Shown: piece by piece, positions 53,114-59,836 of the stretch
How positions within the stretch are numbered: the first letter of the stretch is position 1
How the letters are laid out: the number at the start of each line of letters is the position of its first letter
Assembly (NCBI GenBank): GCA_963722555.1
Contig: CAVRNQ010000001.1
Location: 124,001 to 188,000 of the forward strand
Direction of reading: 5' to 3'
Origin: Bog-366 sp963722555
GTDB taxonomy: Bacteria; Acidobacteriota; Terriglobia; UBA7540
Length of the DNA: 64,000 bases
Translations under genes and position numbers: made by a program
The notes under the pieces: generated by a model
The model's database searches: none
What the model saw: the letters and a program-made list of their open reading frames with translations, nothing else
What the model was told of the DNA's origin: nothing

Positions 53114-53153
53114 GAAAAGCCCACGGTCACGAAAGCAGTGACCGTGGCTACCG
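53113..53153 (+). repeat. REP-like hairpin after higA
   Basis: CCACGGTCAC-GAAAGCA-GTGACCGTGG is a perfect 10-base stem flanked by GGAAAAGC and CTACC. It is the core of the repeats at 52316, 53951 and 54834. A related hairpin ends both RAYT remnants. Confidence 0.82.
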
Positions 53154-53237
53154 CTGAATTAAATCTGTGCGGACAGGAGCAATCGAAATGTTGAAATGGT
53201 GTTTAGAAGCAACGGTTGTGAAGCAGAGGTAAAACAC

Positions 53238-53474
53238 GTGGGCACAACAATCAAAGCACGGTACTCAGGTGGCGTCCTGGAGCCATTGGAAAAGCTTGAG
53301 CTGACAGAGGGCCAGGAGGTCACGGTGACGATTTTTGGTTTGCCTTTGAGGAGGGACGCGGACTTTCTCACTCGCACGGCTGGCGGTTGGGCAGGATTGA
53401 TTGATGCAGAAAGACTAAAGCACGAGGTTAATGAAAGCCGCTTGGTAACGACGCGCCCGGAACCCCGCCTATGA
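53238..53474 (+). CDS. AF2212/DUF104-like antitoxin
   Basis: With GTG at 53238, preceded by GCAGAGGT, the protein has 78 residues. GTTIKARYSGGVLEPLEKLELTEGQEVTVTIF is the typical DUF104 beta-hairpin found in antitoxins of VapC-type toxins. The tail (helical, charged) would bind the toxin. It overlaps the PIN toxin gene by four bases (ATGA). Confidence 0.85.
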   Translation: MGTTIKARYSGGVLEPLEKLELTEGQEVTVTIFGLPLRRDADFLTRTAGGWAGLIDAERLKHEVNESRLVTTRPEPRL

Positions 53475-53878
53475 CGCTGGCTTCCTTCCTGGTTGACACC
53501 GATTGGGTTATTGACCGCTTCAACGGAGTCGAGGCCGTAACCCGGCGACTGCAAGCACTCCGCGCGCAGGGACTGGCTTTGAGTATCATCTCCGTCGCTG
53601 AATTGTGGGAGGATGTGCACTTTTCAAAGGACCCCGCCCGGAGTGAAGCGATGCTCACCCAATTCCTTTCCGGCGTCGTCATCCTGGGCATCGACGAGGA
53701 AATATGCCGGCGTTTCGGGCAGCTCCGCGGCTCCTTGCGCAGCGCCGGAAAACTTGTTGGCGATTTTGATCTGCTCGTTGCCGCTTCGGCATTGCGTCAT
53801 GACCTAACGCTCCTTACAAACAACCGCAGGCATTTTGAGAGGATCGACGGCCTTCGAATAGAAAGTACCCTTCCATAA
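53471..53878 (+). CDS. vapC: VapC-like PIN-domain toxin
   Basis: The 135-residue protein has the PIN-domain acids: LVDTDWVIDRF at the start, SVAELWEDV, and GDFDLLVAASALRHDLTLLTNNRRHFERIDGLRI. PIN toxins are Mg2+-dependent ribonucleases that cut tRNA or rRNA. It is intact and coupled to a DUF104 antitoxin. It is the best-preserved pair in the island. Confidence 0.92.
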   Translation: MTLASFLVDTDWVIDRFNGVEAVTRRLQALRAQGLALSIISVAELWEDVHFSKDPARSEAMLTQFLSGVVILGIDEEICRRFGQLRGSLRSAGKLVGDFDLLVAASALRHDLTLLTNNRRHFERIDGLRIESTLP

Positions 53879-53950
53879 GCAAGCGCGGACCTGTTTTGTA
53901 GGTCCGCGGCCCTTGGGCACATGTTGCTCCGACCGTCAGGTTGGCACCTT

Positions 53951-54121
53951 CTTGGTGATCGAGTTGCGCAAGGTGGGAAGCTAGAAGCGCAGAGATTCCA
54001 ATTCGAACGGCGCCTGAGGTCCTGTGACCCGGAGGTCGCCACGGTCAATTCGTCTTTGGAACTGGCCGTGGGTTCGTCATCGTATGAAAAGCCCACGGTC
54101 ACGAGGGCAGTGACCGTGGCT
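53951..54121 (+). repeat. Interspersed REP-like repeat, copy 2
   Basis: Same units as 52316-52490 with TTGGTGATCGAGTTGCGCAA, GAACGGCGCCTGAGGTCCTG and a closing CCCACGGTCAC/GTGACCGTGG hairpin. It sits between vapC and hicA. Confidence 0.84.
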
Positions 54122-54178
54122 ACCCCTCGAAAGTCGGGCAGACTGTGCGTCGATCGCACGTTGTTGGTTGACGGCGAT

Positions 54179-54402
54179 TCACAGCAGTTTTTCCAGGTCC
54201 TCAGCGCTCAGCTCGGCGTCGCGCAAGATGCTTTTCAGGACCTTTGGATGGAGGATCTTCGCGGCGTGAAATGGAATGGTGGCCCTCTTGCCTGCGGCAT
54301 TCTTGTAAATCTGGTGGCTACCGCTCTGGCGGGTCAGGGAAAATCCAAGTTTTTCCATTACCGAGGCCATCTGGCGGGCTGTGACGCGGGCAACTTCGGC
54401 AT
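54179..54402 (-). pseudogene. hicA: HicA-type toxin gene with an N-terminal frameshift
   Basis: From the ATG at 54402 the reading is MPKLPASQPA..., which is out of frame. Adding one base after MPKLP restores RVTARQMASVMEKLGFSLTR, then QSGSHQIYKNAAGKRATIPFH and so on to LEKLL. That gives about 74 residues, the normal HicA length, with the catalytic histidine in GSHQIY. The break may be a deletion in a CCC run or a sequencing error. A shorter protein from the ATG at 54370 would lack the first strand. HicA is an mRNA interferase. Confidence 0.8.
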
Positions 54403-54626
54403 CAGACGGAAACTTCGACGGTGGAGAGGCTCACGGAAACCGCTTCGGGAATTTCTTCCCCGTTCGCCAGGCGATCTTCGAGATGCAGCCGCATAGCATC
54501 CTTGATATTCGCCATGGCTTCTTCGTAGGTCTCCCCTTGGCTGTAACAGCCCTGGAGTGCGGGGCAGGAGACGAAATAGCCGTCTTGGTCGCTTTCAAGA
54601 ATCACAGGAAACGTCAGGCGCTGCAT
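54402..54626 (-). CDS. hicB: HicB-type antitoxin
   Basis: The 74-residue protein is a HicB antitoxin: LTFPVILESDQDGYFVSCPALQGCYSQGETYEEAMANIKDAMRLHLE is the typical partial RNase H-like fold. It lies upstream of hicA with TGATG overlap, the reversed order found in many HicBA pairs. It appears intact. Confidence 0.9.
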   Translation of the reverse strand: MQRLTFPVILESDQDGYFVSCPALQGCYSQGETYEEAMANIKDAMRLHLEDRLANGEEIPEAVSVSLSTVEVSV

Positions 54627-54833
54627 GGAAGAAGTATATTCCTTTCACCGAGGAAATAACAACCAGTCTTCGGAGTCCTGACAAATCGGCACTCCCCGGT
54701 TGCTCGAAGTGCTCCCTGCAACCTGTCCTTCGACTAGCAACCTCGTCTTTGCTCGGGGGAGAAAAGCGTCCGGGGATTGCGCCGGAAAACCAAAAGCCGC
54801 AGACTCATCCTGCCCGGAGGGAGATAATTCTGC

Positions 54834-55010
54834 GCTTGGTGATCGAGTTGCGCAAGGTGGGAAGCTACAAGCGCAGAGATTACAGTTCGAACGGCGCCTG
54901 AGGTTATGTGACCCGGAGGCAGCCACGGCCAATTCGCCTTGGGAATTGACCGTGGGTTCGTCATCGAAGGAAAAGCCCACGGTCACGAAAGCGGTGACCG
55001 CGGCTTGCAC
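54834..55010 (+). repeat. Interspersed REP-like repeat, copy 3
   Basis: Same order of units as copies 1 and 2, ending in CCCACGGTCACGAAAGCGGT and GACCGCGGCT. It ends 11 bases before the -35 of the HigBA fusion gene. Confidence 0.84.
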
Positions 55011-55020
55011 CAGAAAACGC

Positions 55021-55049
55021 TTGACGTGTACGGTATAGCCGTACATACT
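55021..55049 (+). promoter_or_regulatory. Promoter with operator of the higBA fusion
   Basis: TTGACG and CATACT are 17 bases apart. Between and overlapping them TGTACGG-TATAG-CCGTACA (55027-55045) is a perfect 7+7 inverted repeat. HigA domains normally bind such sites to repress the operon. Confidence 0.7.
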
Positions 55050-55068
55050 GGAAGGGTGAAAGGGTAAC

Positions 55069-55656
55069 ATGCAACTTGTCCGCTTTCGCCACAAAGGGCT
55101 AAGGCAGCTCCATGAGGACGGAAACGCCAAAGGGGTGCCGTCCGCGATGGCCGACAAGCTGCGCAAGCTTCTGTTTGCCCTCGAAACCGCCGAGACGCTG
55201 GAGCAGCTCGGCCGGTTTCCCGGCTGGAAGCTGCATCCTCTTAAAGGCGACCTAAAAGGATTATGGAGCCTGACGGTCACGGGAAACTGGCGGTTGATTT
55301 TCCGCCACGACGAACGGACCAACACCGCCAGCGACATTGACCTGATCGACTACCACCAGGAGGCCGAAATGCCCATGAAGAACCCGCCCCATCCAGGCGA
55401 CCTGATTAGAACCGAAGTCATCGAAGCCCTCGGCCTCAGCGTGTCGAAGGCGGCGGAGATTTTGCAGGTGCGCCGCGCCACGCTCTCCGATCTTCTGCAC
55501 GGCAAGGCCGCGCTGACGCCGGAAATGGCCCTGCGCATCGAAAAGGCGTTCGGCCCGGACATGGACCACCTTCTCCGTATGCAGCTTGCCTATGACGTGG
55601 CGAAAACGCGAGCGCACGCACGAGGTATCTCGATCAGGCGCTATGCCCCGGCCTGA
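55069..55656 (+). CDS. HigB toxin fused in frame to HigA antitoxin
   Basis: The 195-residue reading frame joins two proteins usually encoded separately. Residues 1-97 are HigB (VRFRHKGLRQLHEDGNAKGV, GWKLHPLKGDLKGLWSLTVTGNWRLIFRHDE, DIDLIDYHQ). Residues 103-195 are HigA (KNPPHPGDLIRTEVIEALGLSVSKAAEILQVRRATLSDLLHGKAALTPEMALRIEKAFGPDMDHLLRMQLAYDVAKTRA). The toxin stop codon is missing. The ribosome site GGAGGCCGAA remains before an internal ATG (55371 or 55377), so free HigA may also be made. Its operator is intact. Confidence 0.85.
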   Translation: MQLVRFRHKGLRQLHEDGNAKGVPSAMADKLRKLLFALETAETLEQLGRFPGWKLHPLKGDLKGLWSLTVTGNWRLIFRHDERTNTASDIDLIDYHQEAEMPMKNPPHPGDLIRTEVIEALGLSVSKAAEILQVRRATLSDLLHGKAALTPEMALRIEKAFGPDMDHLLRMQLAYDVAKTRAHARGISIRRYAPA

Positions 55657-55741
55657 TGCCGCGCATCGGGTCTAGGGAAAGGCCGGATTTCATGTGCGCG
55701 ATCCACAATCGTACTCGCAGCATCCAGCCGAGGGAGAGCCA

Positions 55742-56032
55742 ATGAAGAATCCACCCCACCCCGGCGGCTTCGTGCTGCGCCAGTGCATCGAGCCTTTGCG
55801 CTTGACGATCACGGCCGCCGCCGCCGCGCTCGGAGACACACGCACGACCCTGTCGGAACTGGTGAACGAGAAGCGCGGGATTTCTCCCGAAATGGCCGTA
55901 AGGCTGACGAAGGTTTTCGGGGGCAGTGCCGAAAGCTGGCTCACGCAGCAGGCGCACTACGATCTTGCACAGGTTCACGCCGACCGCATCAAGCTCAGGC
56001 GGCTGGAATCGACCGTGGGTTTGTCATCATAG
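55742..56032 (+). CDS. higA: Orphan HigA-type antitoxin, near copy of 52823
   Basis: The 96-residue protein differs from that at 52823 at only a few sites over most of its length (LRLTITAAAAALGDTRTTLSELVNEK). No toxin gene lies upstream. The start ATG at 55742 follows GAGGGAGAGCCA. The C-terminus (STVGLSS) is again read from REP-like DNA. It may act on the operators of related systems. Confidence 0.87.
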   Translation: MKNPPHPGGFVLRQCIEPLRLTITAAAAALGDTRTTLSELVNEKRGISPEMAVRLTKVFGGSAESWLTQQAHYDLAQVHADRIKLRRLESTVGLSS

Positions 56033-56118
56033 GAAAGGCCCACGTGCCGAAGAGCCACAGACCTTGAAAAGACAGGTCTGCGCCCGGCAGTTCATGGTAG
56101 GCTTGGGTGTGGCTGCCG

Positions 56119-56403
56119 ATGAATATTCGCTTTTATCTCGATCCGACCACCGGGCAACCGCACATCCTTGAGCATGGCGTTGACGAAAAAGAAGTTCAGG
56201 ATGTACTCGAAACGCCGGGCGAAGACCGGCCGGGACGCGACGGTTCGAGAATCGCTGTCGGGCAGACAAGGGCGGGACGTTATCTGCGTGTCATCTATGT
56301 TCCCGACCCGGAGCCAGAAAGCGTGTTCGTAGTTACGGCCTACGAACTGAGAGGCAAACCTTTGCTTGCTTACCGGAGACGCAAGCGCACGAGGCGGATA
56401 TGA
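56119..56403 (+). CDS. Small toxin-like protein, BrnT/DUF4258 type
   Basis: The 94-residue protein starts MNIRFYLDPTTGQPHILEHGVDEKEVQDVLETPG and has RAGRYLRVIYVPDPEPESVFVVTAYELRGKPLLAYRRR, the beta pattern and basic tail of BrnT or DUF4258 ribonuclease-like toxins. A GTG four codons upstream is an alternative start. It overlaps the next small gene by four bases (ATGA), as in toxin-first pairs. Confidence 0.65.
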   Translation: MNIRFYLDPTTGQPHILEHGVDEKEVQDVLETPGEDRPGRDGSRIAVGQTRAGRYLRVIYVPDPEPESVFVVTAYELRGKPLLAYRRRKRTRRI

Positions 56404-56597
56404 CCCAAAGTAGATTTCCCACTGGATGGGACGAAGACCGAGTTCAGCGCGTCCTCGCGCACTATCAGCAGCAGACGCCGGAAGAAGCGGTGGCCGAAGA
56501 TGAAGCGGCATTCGTGGAACAGGACGACACCGTAATGAAAGTTCCCCATGACCTTGTCCCCGCAGTCCGCGAACTTATTGCAAAGCATCAAGAATAG
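56400..56597 (+). CDS. Small acidic partner, probable antitoxin
   Basis: The 65-residue protein is acidic and helical (TGWDEDRVQRVLAHYQQQTPEEAVAEDEAAFVEQDDTVMKVPHDLVPAVRELIAKHQE). It overlaps the toxin-like gene by four bases. The pattern WDExRVxxVLxHYExQTEEE is common among partners of BrnT-like toxins. Its function is inferred from the pair. Confidence 0.68.
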   Translation: MTQSRFPTGWDEDRVQRVLAHYQQQTPEEAVAEDEAAFVEQDDTVMKVPHDLVPAVRELIAKHQE

Positions 56598-56740
56598 TAG
56601 GATCGCGACGGCGCGGGTAACCCCGATGTCCTCAAGGCCTTCCGCCGTACGGGGACGGCTTGCCGCCCCCTTGGTTCCGCATTTACCATGCGGAACGCCG
56701 GGTAGGGCAAGCCCTACCCCTACACCTCGTGATTGCATTC

Positions 56741-56860
56741 ACCCATTCGAACGGCGCCTGAGGTTGTGTGACCCGGAGGTAGCCATGGTCAATTCGTCTT
56801 TGAAATTGACCGTTCTCATCGAAGGAAAAGCCTACGGTCACAACAGAATTGACCTTAGTT
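56741..56860 (+). repeat. Interspersed REP-like repeat, copy 4 (partial)
   Basis: It lacks the first third. ATTCGAACGGCGCCTGAGGT and TGACCCGGAGGTAGCCATGG are followed by a decayed AAAGCCTACGGTCAC hairpin. It separates two small gene pairs. Confidence 0.78.
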
Positions 56861-56955
56861 ACGTGCTCTCTTATAAAGGTATATCCAATGGTCTTCGCCG
56901 AAAAGGGGGAATCGGGGTAGAATGAATCTGGTCGCAACTTTGAAGGAGCCGCCTC

Positions 56956-57156
56956 ATGAGCGAAATTGAGCAACTGGAACAAAGAATCGAGAACCTGCCC
57001 CCGCAGGATCTTGCGAGATTTCGGGCTTGGTTTGTAGAGTTCGATGCACGCGTCTGGGACGCTCAAATCGAGGCGGACGCCAAGGCGGGCAAGCTGGATG
57101 GCCTCATCAACGAAGCTCTTGCCGACTACAAGGCTGGGAAGGCTCGCGAGCTTTGA
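56956..57156 (+). CDS. Small helical protein, probable antitoxin
   Basis: The 66-residue protein is all helical: EQLEQRIENLPPQDLARFRAWFVEFDARVWDAQIEADAKAGKLDGLINEALADYKAGKAREL. The pattern DxQIExDxxAGKLDxLxxEALxxxxxGxxxxL is typical of antitoxins next to RelE/ParE-like toxins. It follows GAAGGAGCCGCCTC. The toxin gene follows after 59 bases. Confidence 0.78.
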   Translation: MSEIEQLEQRIENLPPQDLARFRAWFVEFDARVWDAQIEADAKAGKLDGLINEALADYKAGKAREL

Positions 57157-57215
57157 CTTGGGCTCAGCTATCGAACAGATTTGAGAAATCGGCCTAAGCT
57201 CGTAGGGTGCTGGGG

Positions 57216-57476
57216 ATGAGATACCGTCACCTTGCCTCCCCACGGTTTTGGACGCTATATCAAGCGTTGCCGAGTCAGGTCCGAGCGCTAGCTGACAAGA
57301 ACTTTGCCCTCCTCAAGTCCGATCCGCGTCACCCTTCCCTGCACTTCAAACGGCTAAGCGATCTTTGCTCTGTGCGCGTCGGCGAACATTATCGAGCGCT
57401 GGGAACCGATGTCAAAGAGGGAATCTACTGGTTCTGGATCGGACCTCACGCTGAGTATGACCGGATTGTCGGGTAA
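57216..57476 (+). CDS. RelE/ParE-superfamily toxin
   Basis: The 86-residue protein shows SPRFWTLYQALPSQVRALADKNFALLKSDPRHPSLHFKRL, then SVRVGEHYRALG and GIYWFWIGPHAEYDRIVG, which is the ParE/RelE fold with its conserved RVG and WIGxHxEYD end. ATG at 57216 is used; a GTG lies three codons before. It pairs with the helical antitoxin upstream. Confidence 0.82.
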   Translation: MRYRHLASPRFWTLYQALPSQVRALADKNFALLKSDPRHPSLHFKRLSDLCSVRVGEHYRALGTDVKEGIYWFWIGPHAEYDRIVG

Positions 57477-57668
57477 TCGGCGCAGCGCGGGCATTCTCAG
57501 TTGCGCGAGGAGCGAGCGTAGCGCGGACCCGTTCTGTAGGTCCGCGGCCCTTGGGCGCGGTCGGTGAGAAAAGCCGCAGACCTTGAAAAACAGGTCTGCG
57601 CCAGCCCGCGGTCAGGACTTCACTGACATGACTACCCGCTTGCGCGCAATAGCGTTGAGGGAGACCAA

Positions 57669-58415
57669 ATGGCAGCGAAAAAATATGTGCTTCGCATTGC
57701 TGGGATAAATCACAAGGACCCCGCGATGCGACAGAGGTTAATCGAATTGCTCACCGACTACTACGGCAAGTATGAGACACCGGATTTTATTGCAGTCGAA
57801 TGGGATGAGGATGTATTCAAAGCTGTAATGGCGAAGAGGGAAGAGTTTCGCGGTTTGCTCAAGGAGGAATGGCCAAACATTACCGAAAAGCTCTTGAACA
57901 CGCTGGTTCAGTCCCTTGGCTACGAAGGAGACGCGCACCTCGGTGTGTACCCGAACGTTGACACTGTGTGGCTAGACCAAGGGCGAAAGGACTACGGATC
58001 GGACTTTATCGAAAATCTTGCCAAGAGGAGGCTTAGGGATTACAGGAAATTTCTAGGAACATGCTGCATAAACGCGCCCGACGCACTTTCACGAATAAGT
58101 GAGAGTGCCAGTAAAGTGGACTGTCCCCGGTACGACCCACGCGACAGAATCTTCGCGGACGCGATCAGAAATAACTCGATTGTAGGTGGCAACGATTGGG
58201 CAATTGCAATCGTAGGTGATGACCACGCTCGTATGGGTGGAGGATCTGTGCGCGACCTTCTTGCAGCGATGGGTTATAAATCTGAAGTATGTTCGTTGAC
58301 GAAGCCGGAAGAGAACAATGCCCCGAGTCCAGCTTCTCTTGCATCAAGGGCCGGACGCATCTTAGGTGGCAAGAGAGTTTGCGAGGCGGATTTAGATCAG
58401 AGGTCCAGAAAATAA
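57669..58415 (+). CDS. Uncharacterised protein, possible TIKI/TraB-like
   Basis: The 248-residue protein has KKYVLRIAGINHKDPAMRQRLIELL, TPDFIAVEWDEDVF, and a late RDRIFADAIRNNSIVGGNDWAIAIVGDDHARMGGGSVRDLLAAMGY. An early acidic strand followed by a late IVGxxH resembles the TIKI/TraB or EreA-like group, but this is a weak match. It has no signal peptide. Its last 24 bases overlap the convergent gene at 58392. The base composition is less GC-rich than in the rest of the window, suggesting transfer. Confidence 0.5.
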   Translation: MAAKKYVLRIAGINHKDPAMRQRLIELLTDYYGKYETPDFIAVEWDEDVFKAVMAKREEFRGLLKEEWPNITEKLLNTLVQSLGYEGDAHLGVYPNVDTVWLDQGRKDYGSDFIENLAKRRLRDYRKFLGTCCINAPDALSRISESASKVDCPRYDPRDRIFADAIRNNSIVGGNDWAIAIVGDDHARMGGGSVRDLLAAMGYKSEVCSLTKPEENNAPSPASLASRAGRILGGKRVCEADLDQRSRK

Positions 58416-58982
58416 ACGCGGAACTTGCTGTTGCAAATTTTCAATATATTTCTTTGTACAGATAATAATGTCTGTGACCAGCTTCCACAAAGCCGTAACG
58501 GTTATAATGTCAGGGCCCTTGAGGACCGGCAGGCCCGTTTTTTCAGCTTCCTCATCGTAATGTCCGGTCACCCTTCTGGCCATCAAACTGGAAAGTTCGA
58601 TTGCCTGCGTAACATCTTTGCTTTTGAGCGCCGCGGAAATCCCTTTGATGTAATCTTCTTCACGGGCACTCGCAATTTTCAGAAAGACTTCTCTACACCC
58701 AGGACTCAAAAACTCTAGAAAGGCAGGCCGAAACACGTCAAGTATGGGGAAGATTTTTTCCCTTGAACCAAGAGAGGCCCAGAGGGCGTAGGTTGTCGCG
58801 GAAATCATCAACGCATGCCATTCGGCCAGCGCGCTATCCAGAGTTTGTCCCTCAGCGAGAGCTAAGTGCGCAAAAAACTCGGAAGGCGTCGTGAGGTCCT
58901 CTACTAAGCCGCTCACGAACTCCCTAATCAGTTCCTCTCTTGTAGGTCTCTTGCTCTTGAACAATCCACTCAAGAAGCCCAT
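58392..58982 (-). CDS. Hypothetical protein, helical
   Basis: The 196-residue protein starts MGFLSGLFKSKRPTREELIREFVSGL and is mostly helical. I recognise no family. A short LFKxK start and central amphipathic helices (ALMISATTYALWASLG) are shared in pattern with the protein at 59049, so the two may be distant paralogues. AT content is raised. It overlaps the convergent gene by 24 bases. Confidence 0.6.
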   Translation of the reverse strand: MGFLSGLFKSKRPTREELIREFVSGLVEDLTTPSEFFAHLALAEGQTLDSALAEWHALMISATTYALWASLGSREKIFPILDVFRPAFLEFLSPGCREVFLKIASAREEDYIKGISAALKSKDVTQAIELSSLMARRVTGHYDEEAEKTGLPVLKGPDIITVTALWKLVTDIIICTKKYIENLQQQVPRLFSGPLI

Positions 58983-59048
58983 TTTCGGCCCTCCGCCCCC
59001 GCGCCCTCACTTCACGACCCAAGTCTCTTGGGCGGGTCTCCGCGTTCC

Positions 59049-59537
59049 TTAGCTCCCAGTGAGCAGCTTGACCGACCTGAACTCCTCAAACAAGACGCGC
59101 AGTATGGCATAGAATTCCAAACGGAATTGCTCCCTGGTCGGTTCGCCCATCTTGGATTGAGTAACGTTACCAGCAAGCACATCGACCATCAGTGCTACCC
59201 CATCCGGGGACGGTGTGCCAAACGCTCGGTTGTATTCTCCGATCAGAGAAGCAATTTCTGTCAGGCCGCGCTCATGAAGGTAAGTTTGCACAAACCCTCG
59301 CGCGTCAGAGGATACGGATGATGTCCAACTGGAGTTCCTCGTGACCGCAATGTGCATCAATTCAATCATAGCTGCCCTCAGATTGTCGTAATACACTTCC
59401 CTATCCGCTTGGTTCAAATGGGCATCACTGCACCGGGCTCTCAAATCCTCCCACGCTGCTTCACGTTCCTGAGAAAAAAGGCGCCCGAGTTTGCCGGAAC
59501 AATAATCCGCAACCGTGACCTTCTTTTTGAAAAGCAT
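59049..59537 (-). CDS. Hypothetical protein, helical
   Basis: The 162-residue protein begins MLFKKKVTVADYCSGKLGRLFSQEREAAWEDLRARC and has AAMIELMHIAVTRN and a helical end. I do not recognise a named domain. It is followed in the same direction by the gene at 58392 and preceded by a small gene at 59633. Nothing nearby suggests function. Confidence 0.6.
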   Translation of the reverse strand: MLFKKKVTVADYCSGKLGRLFSQEREAAWEDLRARCSDAHLNQADREVYYDNLRAAMIELMHIAVTRNSSWTSSVSSDARGFVQTYLHERGLTEIASLIGEYNRAFGTPSPDGVALMVDVLAGNVTQSKMGEPTREQFRLEFYAILRVLFEEFRSVKLLTGS

Positions 59538-59632
59538 GGTGGTCCTCTCGATAAACCATTTGCGCGAGTGGAGTATCGGGCATGAGAAAATCTCACGGCC
59601 AGGACTTCACTGACCATGGCCACCCGCTTACC

Positions 59633-59809
59633 TCACGGCAAAGCATCAATCTGTTTGCGGAGGGAATTGTAAAATTCCTGATTTTTTTGAAAAGCTAACT
59701 CTTTGGCAGATCGTTTGTCAGTCGCGCCGGAGTTTAACACTTCCAGCGCTAAGGCTGATCTTTCTAGATCTTCAACGATCTGGATGAGTATCTTTTTTAG
59801 TTCTTTCAT
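59633..59809 (-). CDS. Small 58-residue coiled helical protein
   Basis: This short gene starts at ATG 59809 after AAGGAGGGACACCAA, a strong ribosome site. The product begins MKELKKILIQIVEDLERSAL and ends QEFYNSLRKQIDALP, charged and helical throughout. The ribosome site and its clean separation from the neighbouring genes support that it is real. Function unknown. It lies between the TPR gene and the helical hypothetical gene, all on the minus strand. Confidence 0.6.
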   Translation of the reverse strand: MKELKKILIQIVEDLERSALALEVLNSGATDKRSAKELAFQKNQEFYNSLRKQIDALP

Positions 59810-59836
59810 TTGGTGTCCCTCCTTGGCTCCCGCTCA

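Noticed and set aside
54645..55337. A 230-codon minus-strand open frame across repeat copy 3 and higB
   Set aside because: It spans a REP-like repeat and the opposite strand of a recognisable toxin gene. Similar frames recur with every repeat copy.
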